The notes beneath the pieces are model-generated. The model made no database searches and was not told the DNA's origin. It worked only from the letters and a program-made list of their open reading frames with translations. Below, piece after piece: positions 16,615 through 26,270 of a stretch of DNA of 64,000 bases. Within the stretch, counting starts at the first letter, position 1. Every line of letters begins with the position of its first letter. Source of the stretch: Xenophilus sp. Marseille-Q4582 (GTDB lineage: Bacteria > Pseudomonadota > Gammaproteobacteria > Burkholderiales > Burkholderiaceae_C); the NCBI RefSeq assembly GCF_916700565.1, contig NZ_CAKAKO010000001.1, positions 806,001-870,000 on the forward strand, in the 5' to 3' direction. A program made the translations under genes and the position numbers.

Positions 16615-19600
16615 TCACTGCAGCTGCCGCCAGCTCGGGCGCAGCGACAGGACCGGGGGCTTCTGCAGGTCGTCGCCGCCATGGTTGTTCACTTTCTCAT
16701 CGCATTCGGCCTTGCCCTGGGCGCAGACGTTTTCGTACTTCTGTCCGGGGTTCTTGCCCTTGCCGACCTCCAGCCGCGAGACCCCCAGGTCCTCCCCGTT
16801 GAACCAGCCGTCGCCATTGGAATCGACGACCTGGAAGCTCGGAGGCCTGCCGTCCATGATGTTGATGAAGGTGCGGTAATAGACCGCCTTCCTGGACTGC
16901 GGGTCGCAGGTTTCGCCGACGGTGTCGCCTCCGGTGGCGGGGATTTCGGACACCACTTCCAGCAGATGGGTGTTGTTGTAGAAGGTGATGGGGTCCAGCA
17001 CGCGTTCCCTGGACTTGGGCAGGTGAAGGTACCAGCCCTTTTTGGCGCTGCTGCCGGTGGCCTGGTAGTCCACGCTGTGGTCGCTCAGCACATTGAATTC
17101 GCGCTGGCTGACGTCATAAGTGGCCGTGATCTGCTGTTGCACCAGCCGGCTCACGCCTGTGCCCACCGCCTCGGGGGTGACGGCATCATCGATGGCGAGC
17201 ACGCCCTGGGTGGAGGTGTACTGCGTGTTGTCGAACACCGAATACAGCGACTGAACCGCGGTGCTTTCCCGGTCTCCCAAGGTGAGGTTGCGGCCGGTGC
17301 CGAAGGCCACCATCAGGCCCGTCACGCCACGGGTGTTGGCGCGCACGATCGGGGGGGCGGTGATCGGCTGCCGCGTCCCCGTGGCGGCGCCGGTCGGCGT
17401 GTAGCTCGCCGTGTAGAGCGGCGCATTGTTGAAGGCCACATGCCAGTTGGCCGCGTTGTCGCCGAGCAGGTCGAATTTCCACAGGTTGCCCTGCAGGTCG
17501 CCGGCATAGACCACATCGGTCTTGCCGTCGCCGTCCAGGTCGACCAGGCGCGGTGCGGACAGGCCATTGCCATTGCCGGCGGCGCTGGCGGGCACGGGGA
17601 TGACCTTGAGCGACTTGTCGTTCCCGTCGATGTACTGGATCAGCAGCGCGGGTTGTTCCTTGGTGCTGTTGTAGCCGTTGCCCATGACCAGCGCCCACTT
17701 GCCATCGTTCAGGCGCGTGATCTGGGTGGCCTTGTAGGCGTTGGTGTCGCTCACCACCGGCGGGGCGGTGATCTGGCCGATGTACGCCTCGGGTGCGGTG
17801 TCGGCGAAGACGGTGCCACTGGCCGAGGTCTTGTCCATCACGACCAGCGAAGCGGCCTGGTTTTCGGTGAAGTTGGACGCCGGGGTGGACACCGACCCCG
17901 TGTTGCCGGGCCGGGTGACGTCGAGCACGAAGTAGCCCTTGCCGCCCGCGCCCAAGGTGCCCACCAGCAGGGTCCGCCAGTCCGGGGCGGTGCTGCTGCC
18001 CCAGTTCACGTCGCCGCTGAAGGGCGAGCCGTCCACGAAATAGCGGTGGGCCTGGTTGTAGCCGGTCTGCGTCAGTTGCCGCAGGCCGGGGATCACGCCC
18101 TTGGGCACGTAGGCGATCTTCTCCGTGCCATCGACGCCCGAGAAGCCGTGCAGCATGCCGTCGTTGCCGCCCACGTAGAGCATGGGCAGGCGGTCCTTGT
18201 GCGTGGTGTAGAAGCTCGAGTAGCCGTCGAAGCCGTAAGCGGCGGCGGGTTGCGCGACGTACCAGACCTTGGAGTTCACGATGTCACCCTGCCGCGAGGC
18301 ACGTTCGCGGAACAAGGGGTTGCCCGCGGTCTCGCGGCTGCGGTCGCCACGCAGGTAGTTCAGGCGGGCCTCGCCTTCGGACTCGGCCTCGGTGGCGGCG
18401 AAGAAGTGCGCCTTCTGCGCCGTGCTCAGGTAGGTTTCTCCGCTGGCCCAGCGAAAGGCGGTCGGGCCATCGACGCCGCCTGCGGCGCTGCCTTCTCGCC
18501 AGCTCAGGACCAGGCGCTCGTCAACTTGCGCGGGCGTCAGCGCGTCGAGCTTGTCGGCAGTGGTCTGCCCCCCCCAGCCTGCGCTGGAGGCACCGGTGCC
18601 TCGCGCGATGTTGCTGGCGCTGACGTAGCCCTTCCACTTTTCGGCCAGGTAGCCGGCCGTGTAGCCCATGGTGTCGGTGCGGGCCAGCGACATGGACGCC
18701 TGCGCCGTGGAAGTGACCGGCGCGGTGTTGTCGTTGATGATCTCGTTGAGGATGTCCTGGAAGGCCGGGGCGAGCGAGGCGGCGGTGGGCGCGGGAATGA
18801 ACTTGCCGCGTCCGTTCAAGGCCATGTGCCACAGTTCCGGCATGCGGGTGGTCTCATTGCCCGCGATGGGGTCGGTCCAGGCATCCAGTCCCAGCAGCAG
18901 CCGTGCGTAGGTGGCGCCCGACCACGTGTCCGGGCCGTCGAATTTGGGCGTGGTGTGGGCGTTCCAGTTGGCAGCGGCGTTGAAGCCCACGGTGTACGTG
19001 GTCATGTGCTGCCAGGTGGCCGGGTTGTTTCGCGGATTCCAGAAGGGCTGCAGGGTGAGGCTGTGCGCGTCCGCGCTGACGACGATCGGTGAGGTCTCTT
19101 TCATGAGCGGCTTGACGCCGTTGGCCATCGTGGGCTGCAGGTCGGTGGCCCAGAACTGGAACGCCAGGTCGGCCATCGTCGGCAGGGTGGCCGAGCCGTA
19201 GCTGTCGCTGTAGATCCGGGTCTGCGCGTCGGTGGGGTCGTAGGCCGTGGTGCCGTCGCCCAGCGTGCGCGGCGTGCCATCGGCATTGCCCACGGCCGCG
19301 CCCGCGGCGGTGTCGCTGCTGCTCCAGCTGGTCGTGCTGTTCCAGCCGCCGTCCGTCATGAACAGGTTGTAGGAGCGGCGGCAGGTGAGCATGGGTTCCT
19401 GCTTCGTGCCGGGCACGCTGGCCCAGGGGCTGTTCACGCTCGGCGCCTGCCGGTAGTACTGGCCGGCGTTGAAATACATGCGATGCGAGGGCGTGCTGCC
19501 TTGCGTTTTCAGCGTTTTTACCCAGGCCATGAAATTGGCCCGATGCGTGGCGTCCAGCACGCGCACCTCGTTGCGGCCTGCGCAGTCGCCGGCCGCCGGA

Positions 19601-19929
19601 ATCGTGGCGCAACCGGTCATGGCCTGCCAGCCGAGCCGGATGGCGCCGTCCGGCACCTTGGCCTCGGCGAAGGTGTCTTCCAGGGCCGCCCGCAGGGTGG
19701 CCATGCCGTTCGGGCCCATGCTGCCGGAATCGTCGACGGACACGATCACGTTGGGGGCCGGCAGCCTGGCAGCCGTGCCGGCGGGGTACTGTGCCAGCTC
19801 GAACAGCGTCGGCGCGGCCGTACCGGGCGTCGTGGTGGGTTGCGCCTGCGGTGCTTGCGGCAGGGCCAGGCCGCCGATCAGCAGGCTCAAGGTGGTGCGG
19901 CGCATCAGGCCGCAAGGACGGTGTTTCAT
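16615..19929 (-). CDS. pilY1: PilY1/PilC-type pilus tip adhesin
   Basis: 1104 aa with an N-terminal signal sequence ([15 protein letters not shown]). The first third contains a von Willebrand A-like fold: metal-site motif [12 protein letters not shown] (about residues 63-74), as in Pseudomonas PilY1. The C-terminal half is the PilC beta-propeller ([41 protein letters not shown]). It carries the EF-hand-like loop DLDGDGKTD (about residue 795), equivalent to the calcium site that controls pilus retraction. A second Asp-rich loop, [12 protein letters not shown], lies about 65 residues from the C-terminus. The protein sits at the pilus tip with the minor pilins and is needed for extension and adhesion. 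It is 3 bases downstream of pilX. Confidence 0.95.
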   Translation of the reverse strand: MKHRPCGLMRRTTLSLLIGGLALPQAPQAQPTTTPGTAAPTLFELAQYPAGTAARLPAPNVIVSVDDSGSMGPNGMATLRAALEDTFAEAKVPDGAIRLGWQAMTGCATIPAAGDCAGRNEVRVLDATHRANFMAWVKTLKTQGSTPSHRMYFNAGQYYRQAPSVNSPWASVPGTKQEPMLTCRRSYNLFMTDGGWNSTTSWSSSDTAAGAAVGNADGTPRTLGDGTTAYDPTDAQTRIYSDSYGSATLPTMADLAFQFWATDLQPTMANGVKPLMKETSPIVVSADAHSLTLQPFWNPRNNPATWQHMTTYTVGFNAAANWNAHTTPKFDGPDTWSGATYARLLLGLDAWTDPIAGNETTRMPELWHMALNGRGKFIPAPTAASLAPAFQDILNEIINDNTAPVTSTAQASMSLARTDTMGYTAGYLAEKWKGYVSASNIARGTGASSAGWGGQTTADKLDALTPAQVDERLVLSWREGSAAGGVDGPTAFRWASGETYLSTAQKAHFFAATEAESEGEARLNYLRGDRSRETAGNPLFRERASRQGDIVNSKVWYVAQPAAAYGFDGYSSFYTTHKDRLPMLYVGGNDGMLHGFSGVDGTEKIAYVPKGVIPGLRQLTQTGYNQAHRYFVDGSPFSGDVNWGSSTAPDWRTLLVGTLGAGGKGYFVLDVTRPGNTGSVSTPASNFTENQAASLVVMDKTSASGTVFADTAPEAYIGQITAPPVVSDTNAYKATQITRLNDGKWALVMGNGYNSTKEQPALLIQYIDGNDKSLKVIPVPASAAGNGNGLSAPRLVDLDGDGKTDVVYAGDLQGNLWKFDLLGDNAANWHVAFNNAPLYTASYTPTGAATGTRQPITAPPIVRANTRGVTGLMVAFGTGRNLTLGDRESTAVQSLYSVFDNTQYTSTQGVLAIDDAVTPEAVGTGVSRLVQQQITATYDVSQREFNVLSDHSVDYQATGSSAKKGWYLHLPKSRERVLDPITFYNNTHLLEVVSEIPATGGDTVGETCDPQSRKAVYYRTFINIMDGRPPSFQVVDSNGDGWFNGEDLGVSRLEVGKGKNPGQKYENVCAQGKAECDEKVNNHGGDDLQKPPVLSLRPSWRQLQ

Positions 19930-19932
19930 GGC

Positions 19933-20688
19933 TCAGTCCGTGGTGGTTTGGCGCGCGTAGGTGGATTGCAGAACGACCTGTGTGTTCGGCTTGCGCCCGC
20001 GCGCAATGGCCGTAATGCGGTAGACCAGGTTCGGATGGAGCCGAAGCGCCAGCTTGTCGATCTGGTCGCTCTTGACCACGCCGCCGCCCACGCCTTCACC
20101 GTCGTACTGCAGGATCTCCACCCAGTACCAGCCCCCTTCGCCCGCGTTGCGATTGGCGAGGATGGGGTTGCTGGCATCGCCGGTCGTCGCGCCCGTGAAC
20201 TGGCCGTAGCGGGCGGCGACGCCGTCGGCCGTCATGGCGTCCAGCATTGCCTTGTCGTTCCAGAAGTCCTGAACACCGGTGCGCTTGAGGCAGATGCCCT
20301 GTTCGCAGGGCGGGTTCTTCGCCGAGAGCCGGTTGATGAGCGGCCCCAGCAGTTGCTGTTCGTCGATGAACCAGACACCGTCCTTGTCGGTGCGGCAGAT
20401 GGCTGCGTCGGTCGGGCTGGGGAGGCAATCCTTGCCGTCGGGCCGCTTGCCGCTGATGTCCAGCTCGGCGTCCTGGATCAGCGCTTGCGCAGCCTCGAAG
20501 GCGCGCAGGTAGTCCGCATCGTTGCCCACCAGGGCTTCGTTGAGCGCCGAAGAGCGGAAGCCCCAGAGCGCCAGCAGCGCCGAGACCAGCACGAGCACCA
20601 GCACGATCATGAGCGCGATGCCCCGCTGGCGGCTTCTGTGAAGCGCCTGCGCCGGATGCACGGGGGTGCGCGTGAGAAGGAGGGTCAT
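19933..20688 (-). CDS. pilX: Minor pilin PilX
   Basis: 251 aa from ATG 20688. Prepilin-like N-terminus RQRGIALMIVLVLVLVSALLALWGFRSSALNE; as in PilX of Pseudomonas, the position after the cleavage-site Gly is Ile-Ala and the usual Glu5 is absent. The N-terminal part matches the PilX_N family; the rest is the globular domain. The start codon overlaps the pilW stop codon by 4 bases, implying coupled translation. Role: priming complex for pilus assembly with PilV, PilW, FimT and PilY1. Confidence 0.9.
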   Translation of the reverse strand: MTLLLTRTPVHPAQALHRSRQRGIALMIVLVLVLVSALLALWGFRSSALNEALVGNDADYLRAFEAAQALIQDAELDISGKRPDGKDCLPSPTDAAICRTDKDGVWFIDEQQLLGPLINRLSAKNPPCEQGICLKRTGVQDFWNDKAMLDAMTADGVAARYGQFTGATTGDASNPILANRNAGEGGWYWVEILQYDGEGVGGGVVKSDQIDKLALRLHPNLVYRITAIARGRKPNTQVVLQSTYARQTTTD

Positions 20689-21548
20689 TCCAGGGCTCCC
20701 TGGGTGCGAAGCTGGAAGGTGCTGCGGTACACCAGCCGAAGCCGGTTGCCGCGCGGCGTTTCCGCATTTCCCGGCGTCCACCCGCAGGGCCGGTAGGTGG
20801 TGTTCCCGGTGTCGATGACGTCGGTGCCCACCATCTCGAGGCAGACTTCCACGGCCTGGACCGAGGGCCAGCTGGCGGCCGCCGTGCTGGCGTCGACCCG
20901 ATCCACGACGGGTTCGCCGAGGACGCTGCGTTCGCGCAGCCAGCTCACCTGGAAGTCCGCCACGTCGGCGATCAGCGCCTGGGCACCTTCCCTGCTCTTG
21001 GACCCTGCGCATCGCAGTTCGCCGCTGGGTGCGCCGGCCGGCCGATGCAGGAAAAAGGCGCTTTGCACCAGGGTGCCACTGGGCGTGGAGCCCAGGCAAT
21101 CCCGCATCTGCCCGGCCGGCACCGAACTGTTGCTGGTCAGCTGTTCCAGGTAGAAGGCATAGCCGGTCTGCAAGGGGCGGGCGGTGCTGCTGGCGAGTGT
21201 CTGGGTGGCGCGCAGGAAGGTGGCGTCGAAGGCCACCGGCTCGGCCGGGTCCAGCGTCAGGAATCCGGTGGCAGGCGGCGTGCGCCCGTTGGCCAGATCC
21301 AGCCGCAGCGCGCCGGCCTGCCGCACCTGCTGGCCGATGATGCGCAAGGCGTAGGCGGCCTGCTGCTGCAATCGGGCGGCCTCGCTGGTGCTGCTGGACA
21401 GCTGGCGGGAGACCAGTACGGCGCCCAGTGCGACGGCAATGATCAGCAGGCCGATGGTCAGGCCCACCAGGATCTCGATCAGCGTGATGCCGCGCTGCCG
21501 GCCCGGACGCGCGCGCGGGGGCGCCCGGCGTGAGAAGGCGTGCTTCAT
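20685..21548 (-). CDS. pilW: Minor pilin PilW
   Basis: 287 aa from ATG 21548. Prepilin signal GRQRG|ITLIEILVGLTIGLLIIAVALGAVLVSRQ with Glu at mature position 5, followed by a large globular domain with Cys pairs (MRDCLGS, LRCAGSKS, VCLEMVG, RPCGWTP). The length and the position between pilV and pilX fit PilW. It overlaps both neighbours by 4 bases. Confidence 0.9.
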   Translation of the reverse strand: MKHAFSRRAPPRARPGRQRGITLIEILVGLTIGLLIIAVALGAVLVSRQLSSSTSEAARLQQQAAYALRIIGQQVRQAGALRLDLANGRTPPATGFLTLDPAEPVAFDATFLRATQTLASSTARPLQTGYAFYLEQLTSNSSVPAGQMRDCLGSTPSGTLVQSAFFLHRPAGAPSGELRCAGSKSREGAQALIADVADFQVSWLRERSVLGEPVVDRVDASTAAASWPSVQAVEVCLEMVGTDVIDTGNTTYRPCGWTPGNAETPRGNRLRLVYRSTFQLRTQGALE

Positions 21549-22192
21549 GGTGTGAGGGGCGTGGGACAGTGCAGGGTGTGGCTGGTCGGGCCGCTGAGCA
21601 GGCCGACCGTGCAGCGCGCGGTCGGCTGGATGTACTGCAGGTGGCAGATGCGGCCCGTGGGGCATTCCACGGCGGCCGAACCGGTGCTGGCGCTCAGGAA
21701 CGGGGCGCGATAGGCCTCGTGCTGCGCATCGCTTTCGTCCTTGAGCCGGCGTTCGCTTTCGCGCCAGCTGAGCATCACGCCCAGTTGCCGCCGGCCGCGG
21801 GTGTCGGATTCGTCCGCGACCAGGAAGGTGGCAGCGTCCCCCAGGGGCAAGGTGTCGGCCACCGTGGCCCACCAGCGGGCGATGTCCTGCTTGGCCAGAT
21901 CGCTGGAAGAGCAGCCGGAGGCGCAGCTGGGTGGCGTGCCGCTCGGGCCCCCCCAGTCCTGCGCGTAGTCGCCGAGCGTGGCCAGGGCATTGGGGTTGGC
22001 CTTCATGCGCTCGCTGAGGTCTTCGATGAGCCGCACGGCCTGTGCGCGGCGCACGGCGGTCTGCGTGTCGGCCAAGCTGCGCACCTGCACGCCGATGACG
22101 CCCAGGATCGCTACCGCCGTGATGACCAGGGCTACGAGCGACTCGAGCAAGGTGATGCCGCGTTGCGAGCGTACAGACGAAGTTCTCAACAT
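21545..22192 (-). CDS. pilV: Minor pilin PilV
   Basis: 215 aa. Prepilin signal SQRG|ITLLESLVALVITAVAILGVIGVQVRSL with Glu5, the LLESLVALVI form typical of PilV. Residues 45-70 (RRAQAVRLIEDLSERMKANP) match the family helix. Four or more Cys in the head domain (CASGCSSS, VECPTGRICHL). It overlaps pilW by 4 bases and the end of fimT by 7 bases. Confidence 0.9.
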   Translation of the reverse strand: MLRTSSVRSQRGITLLESLVALVITAVAILGVIGVQVRSLADTQTAVRRAQAVRLIEDLSERMKANPNALATLGDYAQDWGGPSGTPPSCASGCSSSDLAKQDIARWWATVADTLPLGDAATFLVADESDTRGRRQLGVMLSWRESERRLKDESDAQHEAYRAPFLSASTGSAAVECPTGRICHLQYIQPTARCTVGLLSGPTSHTLHCPTPLTP

Positions 22193-22752
22193 TCGGACAC
22201 TCCCTGGCGGATGTCGATGCGGCCCCCCGAACTCACGCAGATGGCCATGGAAATGCCGGAGCCGTCACGAAGCGGTTTGATGCCGAAACCATAGGCACCC
22301 AGTCCGTCTTCGCCCCAGCGGTTGAGACGAATGAACGAGACATCGTCGGAGCGTTTGACCTGCAACTGGCGCGGGGCGTGGCTGATGCGCAGCAGTTCCT
22401 CGCCGGCCTGCCGGACGCCATCGCCATTGCTGTCGACGAAGACCATCCATCCGCAGCCCCACTGCTCGGCGCCCGAGGTCGTACCGGGGCAGTCGGTGTC
22501 GTTGGGGGTGTTGCGCCGCAGGACGACGCCGCCGCCGCGCCGGATCGCTTCGCTGCGCGCGAAGGTCAGCGTGCTGGCCAGGTCTTCCGCGGCCTGGCGC
22601 ACGCGCCAGCGCTCAATGAGGGCGGTGAAGCTGGGGGCTGCGAGGGCAGCCAAAAGGCCGAGGATGGCCACGACCACCATGACTTCGATGGCGGTGAATC
22701 CTCGCTGCTCCCTGACTGCGCGCGGCCATGGGTGGCTCTTCGGCATGCCCAA
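22186..22752 (-). CDS. fimT: FimT/GspH-type pseudopilin
   Basis: 188 aa. Prepilin signal REQRG|FTAIEVMVVVAILGLLAALAAPSF with Glu5, and the GspH/FimT core (AAEDLASTLTFARSEAIRRGGGVVLRR, GWMVFVDSNGDG). FimT is known as a DNA-binding minor pilin needed for natural transformation in some species. First gene of the pilin operon. An alternative ATG is at 22746. The 165-bp leader to nrdR has short palindromes around 22790-22805 but no promoter I can defend. Confidence 0.88.
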   Translation of the reverse strand: MGMPKSHPWPRAVREQRGFTAIEVMVVVAILGLLAALAAPSFTALIERWRVRQAAEDLASTLTFARSEAIRRGGGVVLRRNTPNDTDCPGTTSGAEQWGCGWMVFVDSNGDGVRQAGEELLRISHAPRQLQVKRSDDVSFIRLNRWGEDGLGAYGFGIKPLRDGSGISMAICVSSGGRIDIRQGVSEC

Positions 22753-22917
22753 ATGCTAGGCAGCCCATTCGCAAAAGGGAGGGGTCGGTCGACAAACGGT
22801 CGACTCGAATGGACGGTCGGCGCAGCCTTTCTGCAGATTGACCGAAGTTGACGTTTTATCCGTCTCTTTTAACCATTTTTGCCGCCGAACACGCCCGGGC
22901 CGGTGCCAACGAAAGGC

Positions 22918-23361
22918 TCAGATGTCCTGCAGCAGCTGCCTGAACTCTTCCACATCCTCGAAGCTGCGGTAGACCGAGGCGAAGCGCACGTAGGCCACCT
23001 TGTCCAGCTTCTTGAGCTCGCGCATCACCAGTTCGCCCAGCTTGCTGCTTTCGATCTCGCGCTGTGCGCTGGCCAGCAGTTTTTGCTCGATGCGCAGCAA
23101 TGCCGCTTCGATGAGCTGGATGCTCACCGGGCGCTTGCGCAGCGCCAGCTTCATCGAGGCACGGATCTTGTCCAGGTCGAAGTCGGCGCGGCTGCCGTCC
23201 TTCTTGACCACGACCGGGAAGCTCAGGTCCGGCCGCTCATAGGTGGTGAAGCGCTTGTCGCAGCCGCCGCACTGGCGGCGGCGGCGTACGAAATCGCCGT
23301 CTTCCGAGACGCGGGTCTCCACCACCTGCGTCTCGGCATGGCTGCAGAACGGGCACTTCAT
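22918..23361 (-). CDS. nrdR: Transcriptional repressor NrdR
   Basis: 147 aa, full length. N-terminal zinc ribbon (MKCPFC, then [10 protein letters not shown], residues 1-40) and an ATP-cone domain (about 49-139, [23 protein letters not shown]). It represses ribonucleotide reductase genes by sensing ATP/dATP. The order glyA then nrdR on one strand, 43 bases apart, is common in betaproteobacteria and suggests co-transcription from the glyA promoter. Confidence 0.97.
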   Translation of the reverse strand: MKCPFCSHAETQVVETRVSEDGDFVRRRRQCGGCDKRFTTYERPDLSFPVVVKKDGSRADFDLDKIRASMKLALRKRPVSIQLIEAALLRIEQKLLASAQREIESSKLGELVMRELKKLDKVAYVRFASVYRSFEDVEEFRQLLQDI

Positions 23362-23404
23362 GCGTGGGTGTCGGCAGCCGCGGCGTTCATCGGATCGGCC
23401 CGTC

Positions 23405-24649
23405 TCAGCGGTAGACCGGGAAGCGGCTGGTCAGCGCATGCACCTTGGCCCGCACGGCTTCGATGTGGGCGGCGTCGCGCGGGTTGTCCAGCACGTCGGC
23501 GATCAGGTGGGCCGTGGCGCGCGCTTCTTCGTCCTTGAAGCCGCGCGTGGTCATGGCCGGCGTGCCGATGCGCACGCCGCTGGTGACCATCGGCTTTTCC
23601 GGGTCGTTGGGGATCGCGTTCTTGTTGATGGTCATGTGGGCGCTGCCCAGCACGGCCTCGGCTTCCTTGCCGGTGATGCCCTTGGCGCGCAGGTCGACCA
23701 GCATGACGTGGCTCTCGGTGCCGCCGCTGACGATGCGCAGGCCGCGCTCGGTCAGGGTCTGGGCCACGATCTGCGCGTTCTTCGCCACCTGCTGCTGGTA
23801 GGCCTTGAACTCGGGTGCCAGCGCTTCCTTGAAGGCCACGGCCTTGGCGGCGATCACGTGCATCAGCGGGCCGCCCTGCAGGCCGGGGAAGATGGCGCTG
23901 TTGATGGCCTTCTCGTGCTCGGCCTTCATCAGGATGATGCCGCCGCGCGGGCCGCGCAGGCTCTTGTGCGTGGTGGAGGTGACCACGTCTGCGTGCGGCA
24001 CGGGGTTGGGGTACACGCCGGCGGCGATCAGGCCCGCGTAGTGGGCCATGTCCACCATGAAGATGGCGCCCACGTCCTTCGCCACCTTGGCGAAGCGCGC
24101 GAAGTCGATGCGCAGCGAGTAGGCCGAGGCACCCGCGATGATCAGCTTGGGCCGGGTCTCGTGCGCCTTGCGCTCCATGGCGTCGTAGTCGAGCACTTCA
24201 TTGGCGTCCAGGCCATAGCTCACCACGTTGAACCACTTGCCGCTCATGTTCAGCGGCATGCCGTGCGTGAGGTGGCCGCCTTCGGCCAGGCTCATGCCCA
24301 TGATGGTGTCGCCGGGCTTGAGGAAGGCCAGCATCACGGCTTCGTTGGCCGAAGCGCCGCAGTGCGGCTGCACATTGGCGGCATCGGCGCCGAACAGCTG
24401 CTTGGCGCGGTCGATGGCCAGTTGCTCGGCGACGTCGACGAATTCGCAGCCGCCGTAGTAGCGCTTGCCGGGATAGCCCTCGGCGTACTTGTTGGTCAGC
24501 TGGGTGCCCTGCGCGGCCATGACGGCGGGCGAGGCGTAGTTCTCGCTGGCGATCAGCTCGATGTGCTGTTCCTGGCGCTCGTGCTCGGCCTGGATGGCGG
24601 CCCAGAGTTCAGGGTCGGTCTGTTCGACCAGGATGTTGCGGTGGTACAT
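23405..24649 (-). CDS. glyA: Serine hydroxymethyltransferase
   Basis: 414 aa, standard length. It starts [19 protein letters not shown], with the family block [17 protein letters not shown]. The PLP-lysine motif is [15 protein letters not shown] (about residue 227). It converts serine and tetrahydrofolate to glycine and 5,10-methylene-THF in the cytoplasm, the main source of one-carbon units. The leader carries a ZTP riboswitch whose 3' edge can pair with the sequence right before this ATG, so translation is probably induced when ZTP builds up from folate shortage. Confidence 0.98.
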   Translation of the reverse strand: MYHRNILVEQTDPELWAAIQAEHERQEQHIELIASENYASPAVMAAQGTQLTNKYAEGYPGKRYYGGCEFVDVAEQLAIDRAKQLFGADAANVQPHCGASANEAVMLAFLKPGDTIMGMSLAEGGHLTHGMPLNMSGKWFNVVSYGLDANEVLDYDAMERKAHETRPKLIIAGASAYSLRIDFARFAKVAKDVGAIFMVDMAHYAGLIAAGVYPNPVPHADVVTSTTHKSLRGPRGGIILMKAEHEKAINSAIFPGLQGGPLMHVIAAKAVAFKEALAPEFKAYQQQVAKNAQIVAQTLTERGLRIVSGGTESHVMLVDLRAKGITGKEAEAVLGSAHMTINKNAIPNDPEKPMVTSGVRIGTPAMTTRGFKDEEARATAHLIADVLDNPRDAAHIEAVRAKVHALTSRFPVYR

Positions 24650-24843
24650 GGCAGTCCTTCGATGACAAGGGTTCTTGCGGTTCAAACCCGACAAGAACTG
24701 CCCAGGCGAACGGCTGATCGCCGGCCCGTCTCTGATCAGAACAGAAGGACGCAGCGGCGGTGCGCTTCCCAGTGGTCATTCCACGTCAGCAGCCGGCTTC
24801 GCCCGTGATGGACAGAAGCGGCGCCTATCGCCAGTCGCGCACG
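24650..24843 (-). ncRNA. ZTP (pfl) riboswitch in the glyA leader
   Basis: Read on the minus strand, the leader has the conserved pfl elements in order: GCGACTGGCG (from 24838), the paired element GTGGAATGACCAC, GGGAAGC, and the 3' block GCCGTTCGCCTGGGCA (24714-24699). These match the ZTP-binding pseudoknot consensus, and glyA is a known target of the class. Expression platform: GGCAGTTC (24702-24695), overlapping the conserved GGGCA, can pair over 8 bases with GGACTGCC (24657-24650), which contains the ribosome-binding site and touches the ATG. A competing hairpin, 24698-24671 (GTTCTTG/CAAGAAC), uses the same bases. Ligand binding should free the start site. A -10-like TAAACT at 24855-24850 would start transcription just before the aptamer. 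Confidence 0.9.
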
Positions 24844-24880
24844 CGCCCGAGTTTAGCCGAGCGGCGCGCCGGTTTCAGGA

Positions 24881-25711
24881 TCAGGAAGCCGCCAGCAGCG
24901 CCACGCTTTCAGCCGGCGCCGGCGCCGGGCTTGCGGCAGGCGCCACCACCGGGATGGTCTGCGGCGCCGCGGCCGGCGGGAGCACGGGCACGGGCTGGCC
25001 GCCGGCCACGCGCTGCAGGCGGTCGCGCTCGGCCAGCACCTTGGCGGCGTACCCTCCGTCGCTCGGGAGGTTGGCGGCTCCCACGTAGTGGCGCAGGCCT
25101 CCTTCCACCGAGCCGGCGCGGCGGATGCATTCCTGCAGCACCTTCACGCCCACCCGCATGTTGGTGATGGGGTCGAAGGCCGTGAGCACGCCGCCTGCGC
25201 TCTCATATTTGTCGCCATGCACGCGCGTCATCACCTGCATGAGCCCCTGCGCGCCCACATGGCTTTGCGCGAAGGGATTGAAGCTGGATTCCACCGCCAT
25301 GATGGCGAGGATCAGCGTCGGATCCAGCTGGGTCTTGGCGCCGATCTGGTAGGCCTCGGCCACCAGCACGCTCAGCGGCTCGGCCGCCACGCGGTACTTG
25401 CGGCTGAGCCAGTAGGCCACGGCGGCCTGCGGGCGCGGCAGCTCGTGGGGGCTGGCGGCCGTGGTCCGGTCGATCGCCGTGGGCGACAACTCGGTGGGCT
25501 CGGGCGCCGGCTTGCGCGATTCGAGCCAGGCCATCAGGCGTTGCTCGCCGGCCTGTTGGAGGTCGGGGCGGGCCAGCAGCGCCACCACGGCAAAAACAAG
25601 GGCCAGCCCGATCAGGGCGAAGCCGTTATGGGTGATTTCGAAGAAGCCTTCGATCACGTCACCCGCGAAGGTCTTGAGCCCCTGGCCGGCGGCGGTCAGT
25701 GCAGCTTTCAT
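24881..25711 (-). CDS. Membrane-anchored lytic transglycosylase (SLT domain)
   Basis: 276 aa. One transmembrane segment (about residues 31-49, GFALIGLALVFAVVALLA), a linker, then an SLT/goose-lysozyme-like domain (about 120-235). The catalytic Glu lies in AIMAVESSFNPFAQSHVGAQGLMQVM, followed by the family blocks AFDPITNMRVGVKVL and LRHYVGAANL. It cleaves the MurNAc-GlcNAc bond of peptidoglycan on the periplasmic face. The C-terminus is Pro/Ala-rich and unstructured. Transcription probably starts near 25921 (promoter at 25928-25955), giving a roughly 210-base leader that contains a stable hairpin (25855-25881). Confidence 0.88.
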   Translation of the reverse strand: MKAALTAAGQGLKTFAGDVIEGFFEITHNGFALIGLALVFAVVALLARPDLQQAGEQRLMAWLESRKPAPEPTELSPTAIDRTTAASPHELPRPQAAVAYWLSRKYRVAAEPLSVLVAEAYQIGAKTQLDPTLILAIMAVESSFNPFAQSHVGAQGLMQVMTRVHGDKYESAGGVLTAFDPITNMRVGVKVLQECIRRAGSVEGGLRHYVGAANLPSDGGYAAKVLAERDRLQRVAGGQPVPVLPPAAAPQTIPVVAPAASPAPAPAESVALLAAS

Positions 25712-25927
25712 TCGCGCGTCCTTTCGATGCGCTCTCCTTGCCGTGGCTGCCGGACGGAACCGGGGCAGCCAGTGGATTCGATCGCGCGTGGATTGGCAGG
25801 AACCGGGCCAGCCCTCGCAAGATGCGTGAAGAGGGGGAGGGCTGATCTGCGCCGGTTGCGCCGGGACCTTGTCCCGGCAACGTCGTCTGGGGACCCGCGC
25901 AGGCATCAGGGAGGCGGGCCGGCGCGC

Positions 25928-25955
25928 ATTTTAAGTTCTCCATATATCGAGTCAA
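25928..25955 (-). promoter_or_regulatory. Sigma-70-type promoter for the lytic transglycosylase gene
   Basis: On the minus strand: TTGACT (25955-25950), a 16-base spacer, TAAAAT (25933-25928), within an AT-rich island (25928-26040) that stands out in this GC-rich DNA. It is the best sigma-70 match in the window. The predicted start near 25921 leaves a leader of about 210 bases. Confidence 0.65.
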
Positions 25956-26072
25956 CAATAACAAATCGAAACTTAATTCTTGGAGGTTGTTTTTTGCTGG
26001 TTTTGGATGGAGCGCGCGATCGATTGCTTTTTTGCATTTGCGTCACTGCGTCCGGGGGTCTAACCTGCACTG

Positions 26073-26270
26073 GCCTGCTCGTTCAGGCGCTCCGCCCGAA
26101 CCGGACTCCACGCGTTGACGAGTGATACGGTGACGGCAACCCTGGTGGCAATCTCTTGCCACCCGACCGGAGGAACCTCCTTCTTCCTGCCGGCGAAAAG
26201 ATGGCAGCGACCTGGTGTCGGCCATCGGGCCCGGTGACAGGACTGTGCGTCATGTCACCGGGCTTTCTTG
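26073..26270 (+). ncRNA. Unidentified structured RNA: five tandem hairpins ending in a terminator
   Basis: Five hairpins follow one another with little between them. P0 26081-26101 (GTTC-GGCG / CGCC-GAAC). P1 26144-26163 (GGTGGCAA-tctc-TTGCCACC, perfect). P2 26167-26193 (CCGGAGGAA / TTCCT-CCGG with loop CCTCCTTC). P3 26200-26226 (GATGGC-CGAC / GTCG-GCCATC). P4 26229-26263, an 11-bp perfect stem followed by TTTCTTGTTT, a rho-independent terminator. The P2 loop is complementary to Shine-Dalgarno sequences. A weak promoter candidate is TTGCGT (26038), 17 bases, TAACCT (26061). No long coding frame fits this stretch. It could be a free sRNA or the leader/attenuator of the DUF748 gene 57 bases downstream. 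I compared it by eye with common riboswitches, 6S and 4.5S RNA and found no match. Confidence 0.65.

Noticed and set aside
26073-26270. A c-di-GMP (GEMM), cobalamin, SAH or fluoride riboswitch, 6S or 4.5S RNA
   Set aside because: None of the conserved sequence blocks of these classes could be found in the right order; kept as an unidentified RNA.
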